From Haemonchus contortus (lineage: Eukaryota; Nematoda; Chromadorea; Rhabditida; Trichostrongylidae): DNA of 64,000 nucleotides. Below, one piece after another: positions 37,234-48,186 of the stretch (the stretch's first letter is position 1; the number at the start of each line of letters is the position of its first letter). The notes below the pieces were generated by a model. It saw only the letters and a list, made by a program, of their open reading frames with translations. It was not told the origin of the DNA and ran no database searches. The stretch spans positions 5,177,845 through 5,241,844 of the forward strand of contig LS997566.1 in assembly GCA_000469685.2 (NCBI GenBank), read 5' to 3'. A program made the translations under genes and the position numbers.

Positions 37234-39451
37234 TCCTCCCAAAATCGCCGGTGGGAAACGGAATTTTTGAGAGTTTTTCAAGGATTTTGCTGGAACTCTT
37301 TACACTTCTCCATATTGCTCGTGGAGTAGGTGGCTTTTTTGAAACACAAAGGTCGTCTAGCTCTAGAAAATCTTTGGGATTGTAGTTCTCATGCAAAAAG
37401 TTCGTTAACCATCCCTTCCCATCTCGTGTTGGGCCATTTACGAGAAAGCTGTTCTAGGCAATTATGCCTCTTAGTCAGTGAGTGAGCTTTCCTGTCATTC
37501 ATATGCTCTCAATTATTACAACAGTGCTATCCTGAGCATTTCAGCTATGCAAAGCTATATTTCCACTCGAGACCCACCTGGACTGAACACATCTGTCCAG
37601 ATGGTTCGCGGGTTCACTGCAGCATTATTAGATCTCCATTCCTGCAGTACTTCAGAGCGGTATGTAGGCAAAGACGTCTTTCCCGAGTGTTCCAGTTGAT
37701 GGACACTTTTTCTCCAGAAAGGCCTGCTGTTATAAGTTATCGTTTCCATTCTGCTCTTATAAGGCTCCATAAAACCTCCCAATTGATCCGAATCGGTCGT
37801 TTATTCGCTCACTGATTAACGGGATCATTGTCTCATCTGTTACTCTCCCCATTTGTCAAGTGCATACAGCGCTTCAAAGCTCCCAATGAGTGAGAGGCCC
37901 TTACTATCAGAATTGAGCTACAGGTAAGTAGTCCTCACCGAAGATTGTTGGTGTAGGTCGAGGAAGAGAGAGAGGAAAGCCACATTCGACCATGTCACCG
38001 ATTGGGAACAAAGTATTGTACATATATTTGATGGGTATCCGGTTTACCGTTTTTCATGTAGGTAAATGTATAATATGATATTTAGCACTCACCATTATCA
38101 CCATTATCTACTCTATCCGGTATCCCTCGCTACGTTCTATGGGTACATGGGTACAAGTAGTTGGGCGCTACCCTATTTGTCCCCTTTTCCTGTTAATCTT
38201 GGGTAGGGAAGTATGCACCCCAACAAGCACCGATTATTCCAACTTTAGTACCTTTTTTATCGCACCTTCACACCCATGCTCTAATTTAAGGATTTTTTTT
38301 TCACTTTTTTACTTTTCCCACTCAACGAGCTCTATTCTTTCAAATTCTCAGTGAGAAAGAAGCCACAGTCATGCTTTTTGATGAATTGATGTTCCACCTA
38401 ACAGGCTCGTTCCACTTCCATTTGGTTTTTGCTATTTTTTTTTACTTTTTGAGAGCATGCGACAAATAGGCATCACTTTTAAGGAATTGACAATACAAAA
38501 GATCGCTCTCAGGAAGAACGCCTAACGACTGATGATGCAACCAACCTGTCTTTTCACAACTTTGGCTCCTTTGCCCGTCATATTTCCCGTCTGTTTCCTT
38601 TACACCTTAATTTATGGCCATATTCTATTTAACGATTCATTCTATGAACAACTCGTCCCCCCATCAGAAAGTGTTACTCGTAGGTCGCTTCAGGGGCTCT
38701 ACTGTATAGGAAACAGACGCCAAGTATATACTGCTTTCCAGTCGCTCGCCTAAGTGGGACAATTCTTTGTTATATTGAATCATTCAAATTTTAGGGATAA
38801 GAGAAAGCTGGCATTCATACAGTACCATCAGCGAAGACATGAAGTGGCTCCTTAACAGATTGGGACGCGAGGGGCGATGACCGCATGGCACCTCCTGACC
38901 TACTCCCGTATCGCGGCGCCCAACAAAGACCGGACATCAGCTGTTTCCTTTTCAGAGGCTGGCATTTAGGTGATGGAGTCGCCTGGTACTCCTTAAAGCA
39001 CTTCAGATCTAAAGAGTCCTACAAAATCTAATGGTTTGTAACGAAGTGCCACACTTACCTGGACTAGTAGCCGTTGGTTTTGAGTAACTTGTGGGATCTT
39101 CTCATAGTGTGCAGAGATGGTTTTATTTTAAGAGTGGGAATGTGACTAGAACAGTCCCATCGATTACCATAATCGCATTCAATGAACAGCTGTAGAAAAA
39201 CTCTTAGTATAATCGCGCCGAGTTCAATTCCTCCTCGAATTCGGCCATTTTTCTTCTTTACAACAATGTTGAGCGATCCATACAGAGCTCAACCTCGGTA
39301 ACGTCGAATCGTCAGACAAAATCCTTCAAAGCACTATACCTGCTTTGGATGATGGTGTTGTAGTCGTTTAACTGATATCCTTCAGATCGAATATTCAATG
39401 ACCTCTATCATACGATGCACACAATATTTGTTTATCTGTTTATTTGTTTAG

Positions 39452-39835
39452 TTGTGGTAATAGCAATTGGCGCACCATCACACATATGGTCCTCATATCG
39501 AATCCCGGCTCAATGCCCGCGCCAGCTAACCATGCTTACTCGGAGGTGGTTAGTGGCAAGTGGCGCACTATCACTTACGCATGGTCGCAAGTTCAAATCC
39601 CAGATCGATATCCGTTCAGGCCAACTAACCCGTTCATCTTCCGGGGTCGGTTAATTGGTACCAGACACGTTTGGGAGGATAGAGGCAATGACTTGTACAT
39701 CGTCTGGCCACCGCAATAAATTGTGCAGTCCACAGACGCATTCAATTACCGCTACGATTTTGAATGGAGGTGGAAAGCATGGCGCACTTCAAATCTGACT
39801 ATTACCGTCGGAGGCTTTGTATTATTAATTTATTA
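39452..39835 (+). repeat. Two tandem SINE copies (one partial), copies 6a and 6b
   Basis: A partial copy at 39452-39530 (B box CATATCGAATCCCGGCTC) is followed directly by a nearly full copy from 39537 (CGGAGGTGGTTAGTGGCAAG, B box AAGTTCAAATCCC, CCAGACACGTTTGGGAGGAT). Head-to-tail pairing suggests insertion into an older SINE or a dimeric element. Confidence 0.75.
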
Positions 39836-40605
39836 CGCTCAAAGACACACCATACTCAAAAATATGGTAGGAATTGCTAAAATGTAAAATAGAAATAAAA
39901 ATAAGAAGTAAAAAAGTAATCAATTGAGAATTAAGGGTGATTTCCTTTGAAACCTATAGTGCTGATAAAAGGAAGCAGTAAACGGTAGTAGAGAGGGAAA
40001 TGTCTGTAGTAAATAGTTCCATATTATTGAATTGATGTAGTTGTAATAATAATGGAGTGCAGTTGTCGGGGCTAGCCTTTGACATCCTTCGGGACATGGG
40101 AGAACAATAGGTCCCAAAAGAAGGACGAGCAATTACCGTTGAATAATTCACCGGCGTACGAATCCGGGTCGAATTTTTCTATTTCTACCTTTGAAAGTCA
40201 TTGACTGCGGTTCCTTTTTGTCGGCACTTTCCTCAAATTCATAGCCACATCTCATTCCATGAGTTTAACTTAACTAGTTGCTTCAACAGCTAACCGTTTT
40301 TTCACTCAATGGTGTCGTTCGCCTTTTTCTTGCGCCTTTTTCTGATCCGGACATAGTCTCCAACGACTCACTGCGGAGAGAAATAAGCTACCAGGTAGGT
40401 CGTCTTGCCGTGAATCTTGAATGCTACCATGCCTCAGAGGATCGCGGCCCCTGACGAATGGAACAAGGGGTTGCAGGTACTAGACGACAGGTGACCAGCA
40501 AAACAGACAGGCGCGAAGACGAAGCCGTACATGGAAGGAAGTAATATGGAAGGCGACGTTGGAGCCGAACATCACGTCATCAGAAGTTTCACAAGGTTGG
40601 CGACT

Positions 40606-40700
40606 TGTGGGTAAAACTTCGATTTCGGGCGGGACTCGAACCCGTACTTGTGCTTTCCGGACAGCGTGCTCTATCCCTTACACTACCGAGACCCCCTGGT
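40606..40700 (-). repeat. Second tRNA-derived repeat family, copy 2
   Basis: Minus strand: GTCTCGGTAGTGTAAGGGAT, AGAGCACGC, GTCCGGAAAGCACAAGTAC and B box GGGTTCGAGTCCCGCCC. Tandem A and B boxes look functional for pol III, but no matching acceptor stem is evident, so it is not called a tRNA gene. Confidence 0.6.
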
Positions 40701-41366
40701 TGCCCTCGCCTTCTTAATGGCTTTTATACCATAGCTTATCAACACTCACACACGTATCAACGTGTTAAGCCGGTAAAACAAAATCAGCACTGAACCGTTA
40801 AGTGTGAACTTTTCGTGTTAGAACATGTTTCGACTTGATGAATACCAAATTGAAACATCAACACCGATTGATCGGTTATTGATTTGATGCACTTTTTATT
40901 CATTTGATCTAATTACTTATTTTAAAACTATTTACTGGCTAGTGAAGTATTCAACCCTATTGTGACTTCATTTGGACATGAATTTTATCAATGAATACAC
41001 CCTAGAACGCGAGGTTTTGAAAGAGATTTGTCGGCTGAGTCGGTGAATTTGTTCGTATGACTTTTGATGACAAACACGGAGCAATACCACCTGAGAAGAT
41101 GGTCACATTAAGACGAGATTCCAATAAGACTAACTGGTTTTCTTTCGTTTACTTGTCGGAAAAATGTTTCATTATAATGCGAACTTGCTGCCAAAGGCAG
41201 AACAGGTTCGTTCAATTCCATATGGTAGTCTACGATATGTACGAACAGATGCCACGTCGTCGTGTATTCCCCCCTCTATTCCTCCATCCACTTCTTCACT
41301 AGAAACAATTAGCGCCTATCTGCGGTAACTCGTCCACCGAGTATCCCGTTGCTTCAGATTTTGCAT

Positions 41367-41374
41367 GATTTCAG
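41367..41374 (+). promoter_or_regulatory. Probable spliced-leader acceptor of the GT92 gene
   Basis: TGATTTCAG ends at the base before the start codon ATGATCAAAG, so a spliced leader would be joined directly to the ATG. No upstream exon is evident. Confidence 0.6.
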
Positions 41375-44300
41375 ATGATCAAAGTTAATAAGCATTTGTT
41401 GTTTCTTGGTGCTCTACTATTTCTTGCTTTTACGTTGATTTACTATGCGACTTATGTCAACCTGATCGTCGTCGGTGTAGCCAATACCAGAAATACTCTG
41501 TAAGTTTTTACCACTCCAAACTTTTTCTATCGGAAGGGGTTTTTTACCGAGAGGGCGTGTCCTGACGGGATTCAATAGGGTGCAGTAGGATGGGGTGCTC
41601 ACCAGTCGAAATGTGCCTTTCCTAGTCCATTCACGACCCCCGGCTTTTCCAAGCTTTATTTCAAGAAATTCTCGAATGGGTTTAAACTGTGCATAGATTT
41701 TCCAAGGTACACCTGATTTCTTTTGATGGCCTGTGTATCTGAAGAAAGAATATTTGGCTTCTTCGTGGTATATTAGATACTCCTTCGACTGAGATACATT
41801 CATTTGCGCCTGACCTTTTTATTTGCGTCTAATTGAATTGGTTGGCTTTCGAATTACTTAATTTTACCGACGCCTGCTAATATGTATTGATCACTTCAAG
41901 AGAATCAGTAAACTTAGACGGAAACGGAGATGATTACCTGAAATGAATTTGCTTCCACGGGATTGGTTGTGTTCATACTCCGCGTCTTCTAATTGGGCTG
42001 AGAGGCGGGCGCTGTCCCGGACGTCAATCGATATCCCACAAGTTGACCACTCATATTACATTTAACACCTATTCCAAGCGTTCAAAAACTCACTTCGTTC
42101 CGGTTTTTTTTTTCCATACTAGTTGATGACATCCCCTACACTGACTGCTCAGTTATTCATGTTAGGGAGGCTTTGTTCTCCTTCTTTTCAATTTTCATAT
42201 TTTTTGCCCAAATTATTATATTAAGGAAGACTATGCGATGTGATGTATGAACCATGTAATTCACGTTAGGATTAGGGCGTTTTTAAGGCTAAAACATGTG
42301 TTGTACATGCGCTGTCCACCTGTAGAATATACAGTAGCGCTCAAAAGTCTTCGGTGAAATGGTTCTTCAGCCGTACTTTTCAGTCGTAACTCCTTTCCTA
42401 CTAGATTTATTCATGCGAATTTTCTATATTTGGAGCGTGGGTGTATTGTGAATATTTATCACTATTAACCTGCAATCTGATCATGTTCCAGATATTCCAA
42501 AGAGCATGAACTCAAAATCGACTGAAAATACAGATGATGGTCCTTTTAGAATCTCTCTCCTTATTGTCATGTCCAAAGTGTACGAGCGGTAACGCCGAAC
42601 GCAAAAGATGAGAAAAACGCACATAAGGTGCGAGTAAGTGCAGACGTCAACAACTTTACTCTGAGCAGAAACTGCTACTGGAAGAAACCCCTTGCTCTAT
42701 CTGTGGATATTGCAGCTTCGCAGTCAAATAGTGTTGGGTAGGATGAAGTATGCTCTGGTTAAACATATCCAAATTTCGCGCGATTCAGTCTACTAAGAAA
42801 AAAGTTATGAGCGAAAAAGCGCCAAAGCATTTCACCGAACACTTTTGAGCGCTACTGTATGTAGATCGACGCTGACCCCGCCGCCCGCTCTCCGCCGCTT
42901 AGTAGTCCAAGTGGAAGGTGTGGAGTATGGACGCAATTATTGTAACGCAGACGCCTCTTCCTGACCCCATGATATGTGGAGTACAGTTCTAATGAGATGT
43001 AGCTGTTCTATTTCGACTTTATGATTCAGCATTGAATATCTACATGGTAAGAAGCATGATGTGGAATTCTCATCTCAAACTTTATTCTTGTATAGAGCAT
43101 ATTTGTTGAACAGGTAATACCTATCAGCTTTCCTCTTCGCATACAGTAGTAGTCGCAGACTTCGTTCCAGTACGTTTATCCGGGTGCTATCAATAAATCG
43201 ATGCGTCGATCCGGAATGGAAATTGCATGGATTTGTCAATGGAGAACAAGTGACTTTCAGCCCTCGCACTATTGAATCAAGCTGTCCATGGGGATGGGCT
43301 CCTGGATGCCTGTATAATTCCTACGTATTCGATGCTCTATTGAAGACCGACACTACTGCAGAAAGCGTAAGTTGTGACTGCCTTATGAAGTACTGTAAAA
43401 GGTCGCTGTTCGGTGGGTGCATTTGACATCCCACACGTCCTTCACCTGACTTCTGACTAGCACGTGTGCTTGAAGAAAGCGACAAACCAGGCTTATACCT
43501 GAGGTGTTCCAGCGTTCGCCAGGGCGCTTTCGGAATACACTGGAAGCCTGTACATAGGACTTATCATGATTTCTGCCGGGTGGTATCAACCAGTTGGTGA
43601 ATCGATCGAGTTCGAAATGGTGTTTACACGTACCAGGCAAAAAACTTGGTGATGTCAGGGAACGAACCCAGATCCTCTGCCCAGTGACGCATTTTTATGT
43701 TTCCTACTTCATTTCTGAATTTTCCTTGTCATGTTTTATATGGGATGCGTGAGCAAGCTTGCTTTCCTACCTGTGCACTAACTGCCAAAATGTGTGGTAT
43801 CTTATCTCCGGCAATCGCGCCGCGCTCGCCGCTCCCGATCGCGCACAGTCGCGGGCTTCAAAGGAAACGGAAGTCTGGAAGGATACGGTAGCGGGCGCGG
43901 AACCACTGCCCCTTGCCCGGGGATTCAGGGAGAGGTTCCGCCACCCAGTGTCAAAACCGAGTCGATGTTCTCAAATCACCTATTCAGATTATTCTGTCAA
44001 GGAACGGCAGTGATATACGTCTTCCACTACATCGTATACCATTCAGAACGAAAGGAAAGTTGAGCGTTTGTGTACCTCCGATATACTGGGGAGTTTACTG
44101 CTACCTAACCTCCCTTTATCTGATAACTACGATTTTTTTATTTACAAACAGAACAATGCGCCTGTTTCAGGTTTACCGATTGGACAAAGTTGATTTTCTT
44201 TTTGGAGACATGGCGAGCACATGGTGCCAATCATGTCTTTATGTATTACCATTCATCAACGAAGGACGTCCGCCGAGTATTGGATCATTATCAAAAAGAG

Positions 44301-47300
44301 GTTTACAAAACTACTCCTTTCGAAAAAAGGAAAAATCAATTTACTAAAAATTATTTTGAAATTATTACAATTTCAAAATTATTTTCGTTTTTTTTTCATT
44401 ACAACATTTAGTTAGTTAGTTAGTTAGTTGTATTTCCTTAGCCCATCTCCCACATAACTAGCATACTCTTCATATTATTTATTTATTACTTATTTATTCA
44501 TTTATTTATATACTGTATATTATATTATACTTATAATTGAATAGCTGATACAGCAAGACTTACCCCGGTGGAGTTCGACAGATCTCTTGCAGCAGTTTGG
44601 TTGAGTATCTTTACAAATAATATAGCGAAAAGAGGCGTTCCTGAGTTTTATTCTTTTTTCTTACCGGAATGGAATGCGGTCAAGAGAAGGAAAAATTCAC
44701 TTTTCAGTATGGAGATGTGCTGGCAGAATGCCAATGTCGAACCGGTTTGAAAAATTTCAATCCATCAGTTTTTATATAAGCGATGCACCGCGTTCCGAAA
44801 GAAAAGCCACTTCGAACCTATGTCGGTAACCTGCCAAAAGTTTTTACAGCTTGGGTGGGAGAAAAAATAGAAGGATAAAGTATTTGAGCGTTGATAAATC
44901 CCGCTGAGGATGCACCTCGCATTCGAGTTCAGAATCGTAGTGGCGTATTGAATGCGTATGTGGCCTATACAATGACTTGCGGTTGTCAGGCGATAAACAT
45001 GCCAGTGTTTTTATCCTCCCAAACGAGTGTGGTTCCAATTGTACCACACCAGAGGGATTGAGGGTTCGGTTGGCCTAGGCAGACATCGAGCCGGGATTCG
45101 AACCCGTGACTATGCACGTTGGATAAAATGCTACGAGCCAATACACCACCTCCGCCCTTTGGTGAGATATGTTATTAAACTTAAAAAACTTAAAAATTTT
45201 ATTTTTTTTTGTCATTGACAGAAGTTTTCATTACATGTGATAGTTTTGACGAAATGGCAAAGTAACCAAAAGCGAGAGCTGCTTGATTCAGGGCTTTGTG
45301 ACTATAATAAGTTGGCCGTTACTACCACACTCTTCGAAGATCAACCCTAATCTTTCCCTGTACCGGCTTGCCCACTCACTTGCTCATAATGATTGTGTGC
45401 TGAGAATTAACAGCGAGTTCGGAGCTCTGGTTGATATCGATGAGCTTATTGTGCCGAGGTAAGCCTCTTAGATTTTCAGTCACTGATGAATGTGCATGAT
45501 GAGAGCCACTGGCTCTTAACACATTGACGACAACACGGGACACATTGATGTGTTGCGATTCGTGCGATTCTGGGTGCGCGCGACAAATTGCGCGGCAAAA
45601 TTCGGTGCGATTTGGACGACTGCAACGTTTATCATTTGGGCCCAAATTTGTTGTAAAGTACTAGGTTAGTAAGATTGTCCGACCCTACTGAAGTACTCTA
45701 CTTCAAGTTTGTGCCCCAATGATAGACGCCAGAGTGTTTGAATCATCGCAAATTTCGCCGCGCAAATTGCCGCGCGCACCCAGAATTGCACGAATCGCTC
45801 GTCCCCGGGACGCATACGTCCCGCGTTTTGCAGGCCACTGCGACAACACGGGACACATGTGTCCCGCGCTCATTTCGCAATTTTTTTTAGCGCATGGTTT
45901 ATTGATGTTTTTCGAGTTTATATTATAGATTAACTAGTAACAAAGCTATAAACAGAATGGTCCGTAAGATTATCAGATGTGCTTCATCTTCACACTGGTT
46001 TTCTAAGTCTCCCAAAAATTTTGGGCCTACTTCAAACTTCGACATTTGTATTGAGTTCAACAAGCAAGTAGAGTGAAAACATCGAAAGCCAAGCTATTGA
46101 ATGAAAGTGATTATCTACTGAATCAATGTTTTCTGATTCCAACAGCGCTGGTTTCGTGAAATTCTTTTTTTTGTCGAATCCCGTAGCGGTGGTTTTTCTA
46201 ACGATGAGGTCCAGAATCTCTTGTTCAGAAACAGTTCGTAGAAGTCTGTTGGCTCTTGACAGTCATAAACAGCATCAAGTAAGCCGGAGAAATCACTAAA
46301 AGTCCAAGCATCGTGCGGCGTAAGCATCGCTTGACCGCGATGAAATGCTTTCACTATCACATTGTTCTTCTTCTGATTCAGATTAAATATCTTCTTCCAC
46401 ATCATCTACTTATTCTTCAGTATCTCCTTCCTCTTCGTCGTCCGAAACTGTCAGAAGATGGTCGAGTTGTGAAGTATCTTCTAGGTCTCTTCTATTTCAG
46501 CCATTTGTGTGTCCATATAGGCATGTGTTAAAGAGGAATATTCATCGTGTAGAAAACTTTTGTGTGTTTTTCATCTCATTAATCAACTTACTAAGTAGCG
46601 ATAAGTTCTTAGAAGTGGATTTCACACTTAAGCTTCGAAAGGCGCGCCTGAAGAGACAACGCAGGACGTATGTGTCCCGCGGTCGGCGCGGCCGCAAAAT
46701 TGCGTTGTTCCCACTCCGCGAGAAATGTCTAAACGCGCGTTGTCGTCAACGTGTTAAAATGGTTTCGATTGGGGCGGCAGAAGAAAACCTCTGTTGACCT
46801 CATTCCTTGAGATCTGAAAAATGAGCAAATACAGCTCAAATGCTTCTTTCGTCAAGCATCCATGAATGATAGATTGAATCAACTTTTGTAATCTGGAGGT
46901 CTGATGAAGGCACTGAGTGCCGAAGGCTTACCAGTAACAACATAGATCACAAGCTTCAAAAAGCACCTCTTAAAACGTTTTTCAGGAATGGTTCTCTGTT
47001 GTCACTAGTGGTTCAACGATTCGCTTCATTTCCAACAGTTGGGGCCCTTTCGTTTCCTCATCAGAATCTCCTACTTGATCCACCTTTGGCAGCAAAAAAA
47101 TTCTTATTCAAAGCCCTCGACTTCTCCGGCATTCTTAACGCTAAAAAAGACAATTCCAGTGGCCCGCCAAAGGTTGGTAAAAAAAAATTGACGTCGCCTT
47201 TTTTTAATCTGTTTACAAATAATTACTTCTAAAAATCTTATTTCCGGTAGTATTTCGAACAGAAGCAGTGGATATGCTTTCTACGCACGAAGTGAGAATT

Positions 47301-47502
47301 TTCAACAGCGGATTCGTTGGGGAACAGGTTCGTACTATGGAGTAAGCTCTTTTCTTTAAAACTCCGAAGAAAATATGAATCCGGCTCAACTGCTAGGGAA
47401 GGGAAAGTACTCAATCACCGTGTAGGGGCCATTAGGTCTCAATGCAGATTACATTTCCGGGCCGCTTCAAATGAGAATGAACTCCTTAAGAACTCCAAAT
47501 GA
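41375..47502 (+). CDS. GT92 (DUF23) family glycosyltransferase, type II membrane protein
   Basis: Nematode-expanded glycosyltransferase family 92, Golgi enzymes (characterised members add galactose to glycan cores). Exons: 41375-41499 (short cytoplasmic tail and membrane anchor, LLFLGALLFLAFTLIYY), 43159-43366 (CPWGWAPGCLYNSYVFDALL), 43988-44092 (GKLSVCVPPIYW), 44171-44300 (TKLIFFLETWRAHGANHVFM, then YYHSSTKDVRRVLDHY), 45292-45458 (ISWPLLP; YRLAHSLAHNDC; VDIDELIVPR with the DxD-type motif), 46986-47176 (VGALSFPHQNLLLDPPLA; LDFSGILNAKK), 47251-47341 (FRTEAVDMLSTHEVR) and 47397-47502 (EGKVLNHRVGAIRS, stop). All junctions agree in phase except 44092/44171, where a one-base mismatch next to a GGGG run implies a frameshift, a sequence error or an odd donor. 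About 374 aa, slightly short for the family. Confidence 0.88.
42332..42857. mobile_element. Tc1/mariner-like MITE in intron 1 of the GT92 gene
   Basis: Inverted termini CAGTAGCGCTCAAAAGT...TCGGTGAAATG match at 29 of 30 bases; each end is bordered by TA, the target-site duplication of Tc1/mariner elements. 526 bp, no transposase frame, so non-autonomous. The similarity of the ends continues in weaker form for about 70 bases. Confidence 0.85.
44872..45157 (-). repeat. tRNA-derived SINE, copy 7, in a GT92 intron
   Basis: Minus-strand near full-length copy: GGGCGGAGGTGGTGTATTGG start, B box GGGTTCGAATCCCGGCTCG, and a tail with GAGGTGCATCC and AATACTTTATCCT. Lies in the intron between 44300 and 45292. 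Confidence 0.85.
45516..46757. mobile_element. Degenerate piggyBac-type element inside a GT92 intron
   Basis: Bounded by TTAA at both ends (45516-45519 and 46754-46757), with inverted termini TTAACACATTGACGACAAC (left) and TTAACACGTTGACGACAAC (reverse of right). It carries internal GCGGGACACATGTGTCCCGC-type palindromes, and the left terminal region is repeated in inverted orientation around 45745-45850. A minus-strand remnant of a piggyBac-family transposase is inside. The element fills most of the intron between the DIDE-motif exon and the next exon of the GT92 gene. Its 1.24-kb size is too short for an autonomous piggyBac. Confidence 0.85.
46115..46460 (-). pseudogene. PiggyBac-family transposase N-terminal remnant
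   Basis: Starts with an acidic stretch (VSDDEEEGDTEE, stop, VDDVEE), then a piece like the start of the DDE_Tnp_1_7 domain: CQEPTDFYELFL in one frame, continuing as EILDLIVRKTT in the next frame. The stops and the frame change show decay. The catalytic aspartate region is absent, so it cannot be active. Confidence 0.7.
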
Positions 47503-47507
47503 CTAGA

Positions 47508-48107
47508 TTAACCCATTGGCGACCGCGCTTTTTTAGCGTGTCTGGCGTGTGGGACCGAGCGCGCTTTTCGCGAGCTGCTGCTGTGGCCCGGTGGCGGGCC
47601 ACACGGTCCTAGGAGCAAGTGAATTTTTTCGTAAGCATTTCCAGCAGACAAAAAAGTTTTTTTAAATGTGGCATGTAAAGGTCATAAGACATACACACTC
47701 TTTAGAGCTACGTTATGGCATCTAATGTTGATTGTTCATAGGGAGTGAGAGTTTTTACCAAATCATTTCCAAATGCGACTCTGTCTAGATAAGAGGAAGC
47801 AGACAAGATGATAATGACATGTTTCGAATCATCGAGAACCTCAGCAAAGTCCCTTTACATCCTTTTTACATAAATTTGGTCACCTTTGGTTTTGCTCCTT
47901 CACCAATGCCCTCAGCAGTAACTTTGTTTTTTTGTTATAAATAAAGTCAGAAGTAACCGTTTCACAGGCCACTGTGCGTCAAGATTCCATAGTAGGTCAT
48001 AAACCTGCTCGATACTTGAAAGGGTTAAAAAAAATCGAAAATGAATGTTATACACGGAAAATAAAACTGCGGCCCGTATACGGGCCACGCGGTCGTCAGT
48101 GGGTTAA
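47508..48107. mobile_element. TTAA-bounded MITE 5 bp after the GT92 stop
   Basis: 600 bp with TTAA at both ends and inverted termini TTAACCCATTGGCGACCGCG / TTAACCCACTGACGACCGCG. No coding capacity. Both ends contain GCGGGCC / GGCCCG-type GC motifs. A TTATAAATAAAG at about 47934 could act as the polyadenylation signal for the GT92 transcript. Confidence 0.85.
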
Positions 48108-48186
48108 AGGGAGCTGCCCCAAAGAGTAATGTAGGTAAAGTTATTTGCTATTAAATGCAGAGGCGGGTATATGATGACGCTTACAA

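Larger units (their letters stand above)
33442..41366. other. SINE-rich region without a recognised gene
   Basis: Holds SINE copies at 36117-36415 and 39452-39835, the second tRNA-derived family at 40606-40700, a poly-C run at 37220-37233 and the short repeat at 34143. One minus-strand block near 34957-35115 is open and strongly basic (NAQLKGTKEKKRERKSE) and ends at a good GTAAGTGG donor; it could be an exon but nothing joins to it. The open frames at 36570-36794, 37157-37396 and 37555-37782 have no known domain. Confidence 0.4.

Noticed and set aside
40606..40700. Functional tRNA gene
   Set aside because: A and B boxes are present, but I could not find a paired acceptor stem or a normal anticodon arm; a similar copy elsewhere points to a repeat family.
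43913..44347. A 144-codon ORF across the GT92 locus
   Set aside because: It is one true exon (43988-44092) read through into an intron and then out of frame over the next exon.
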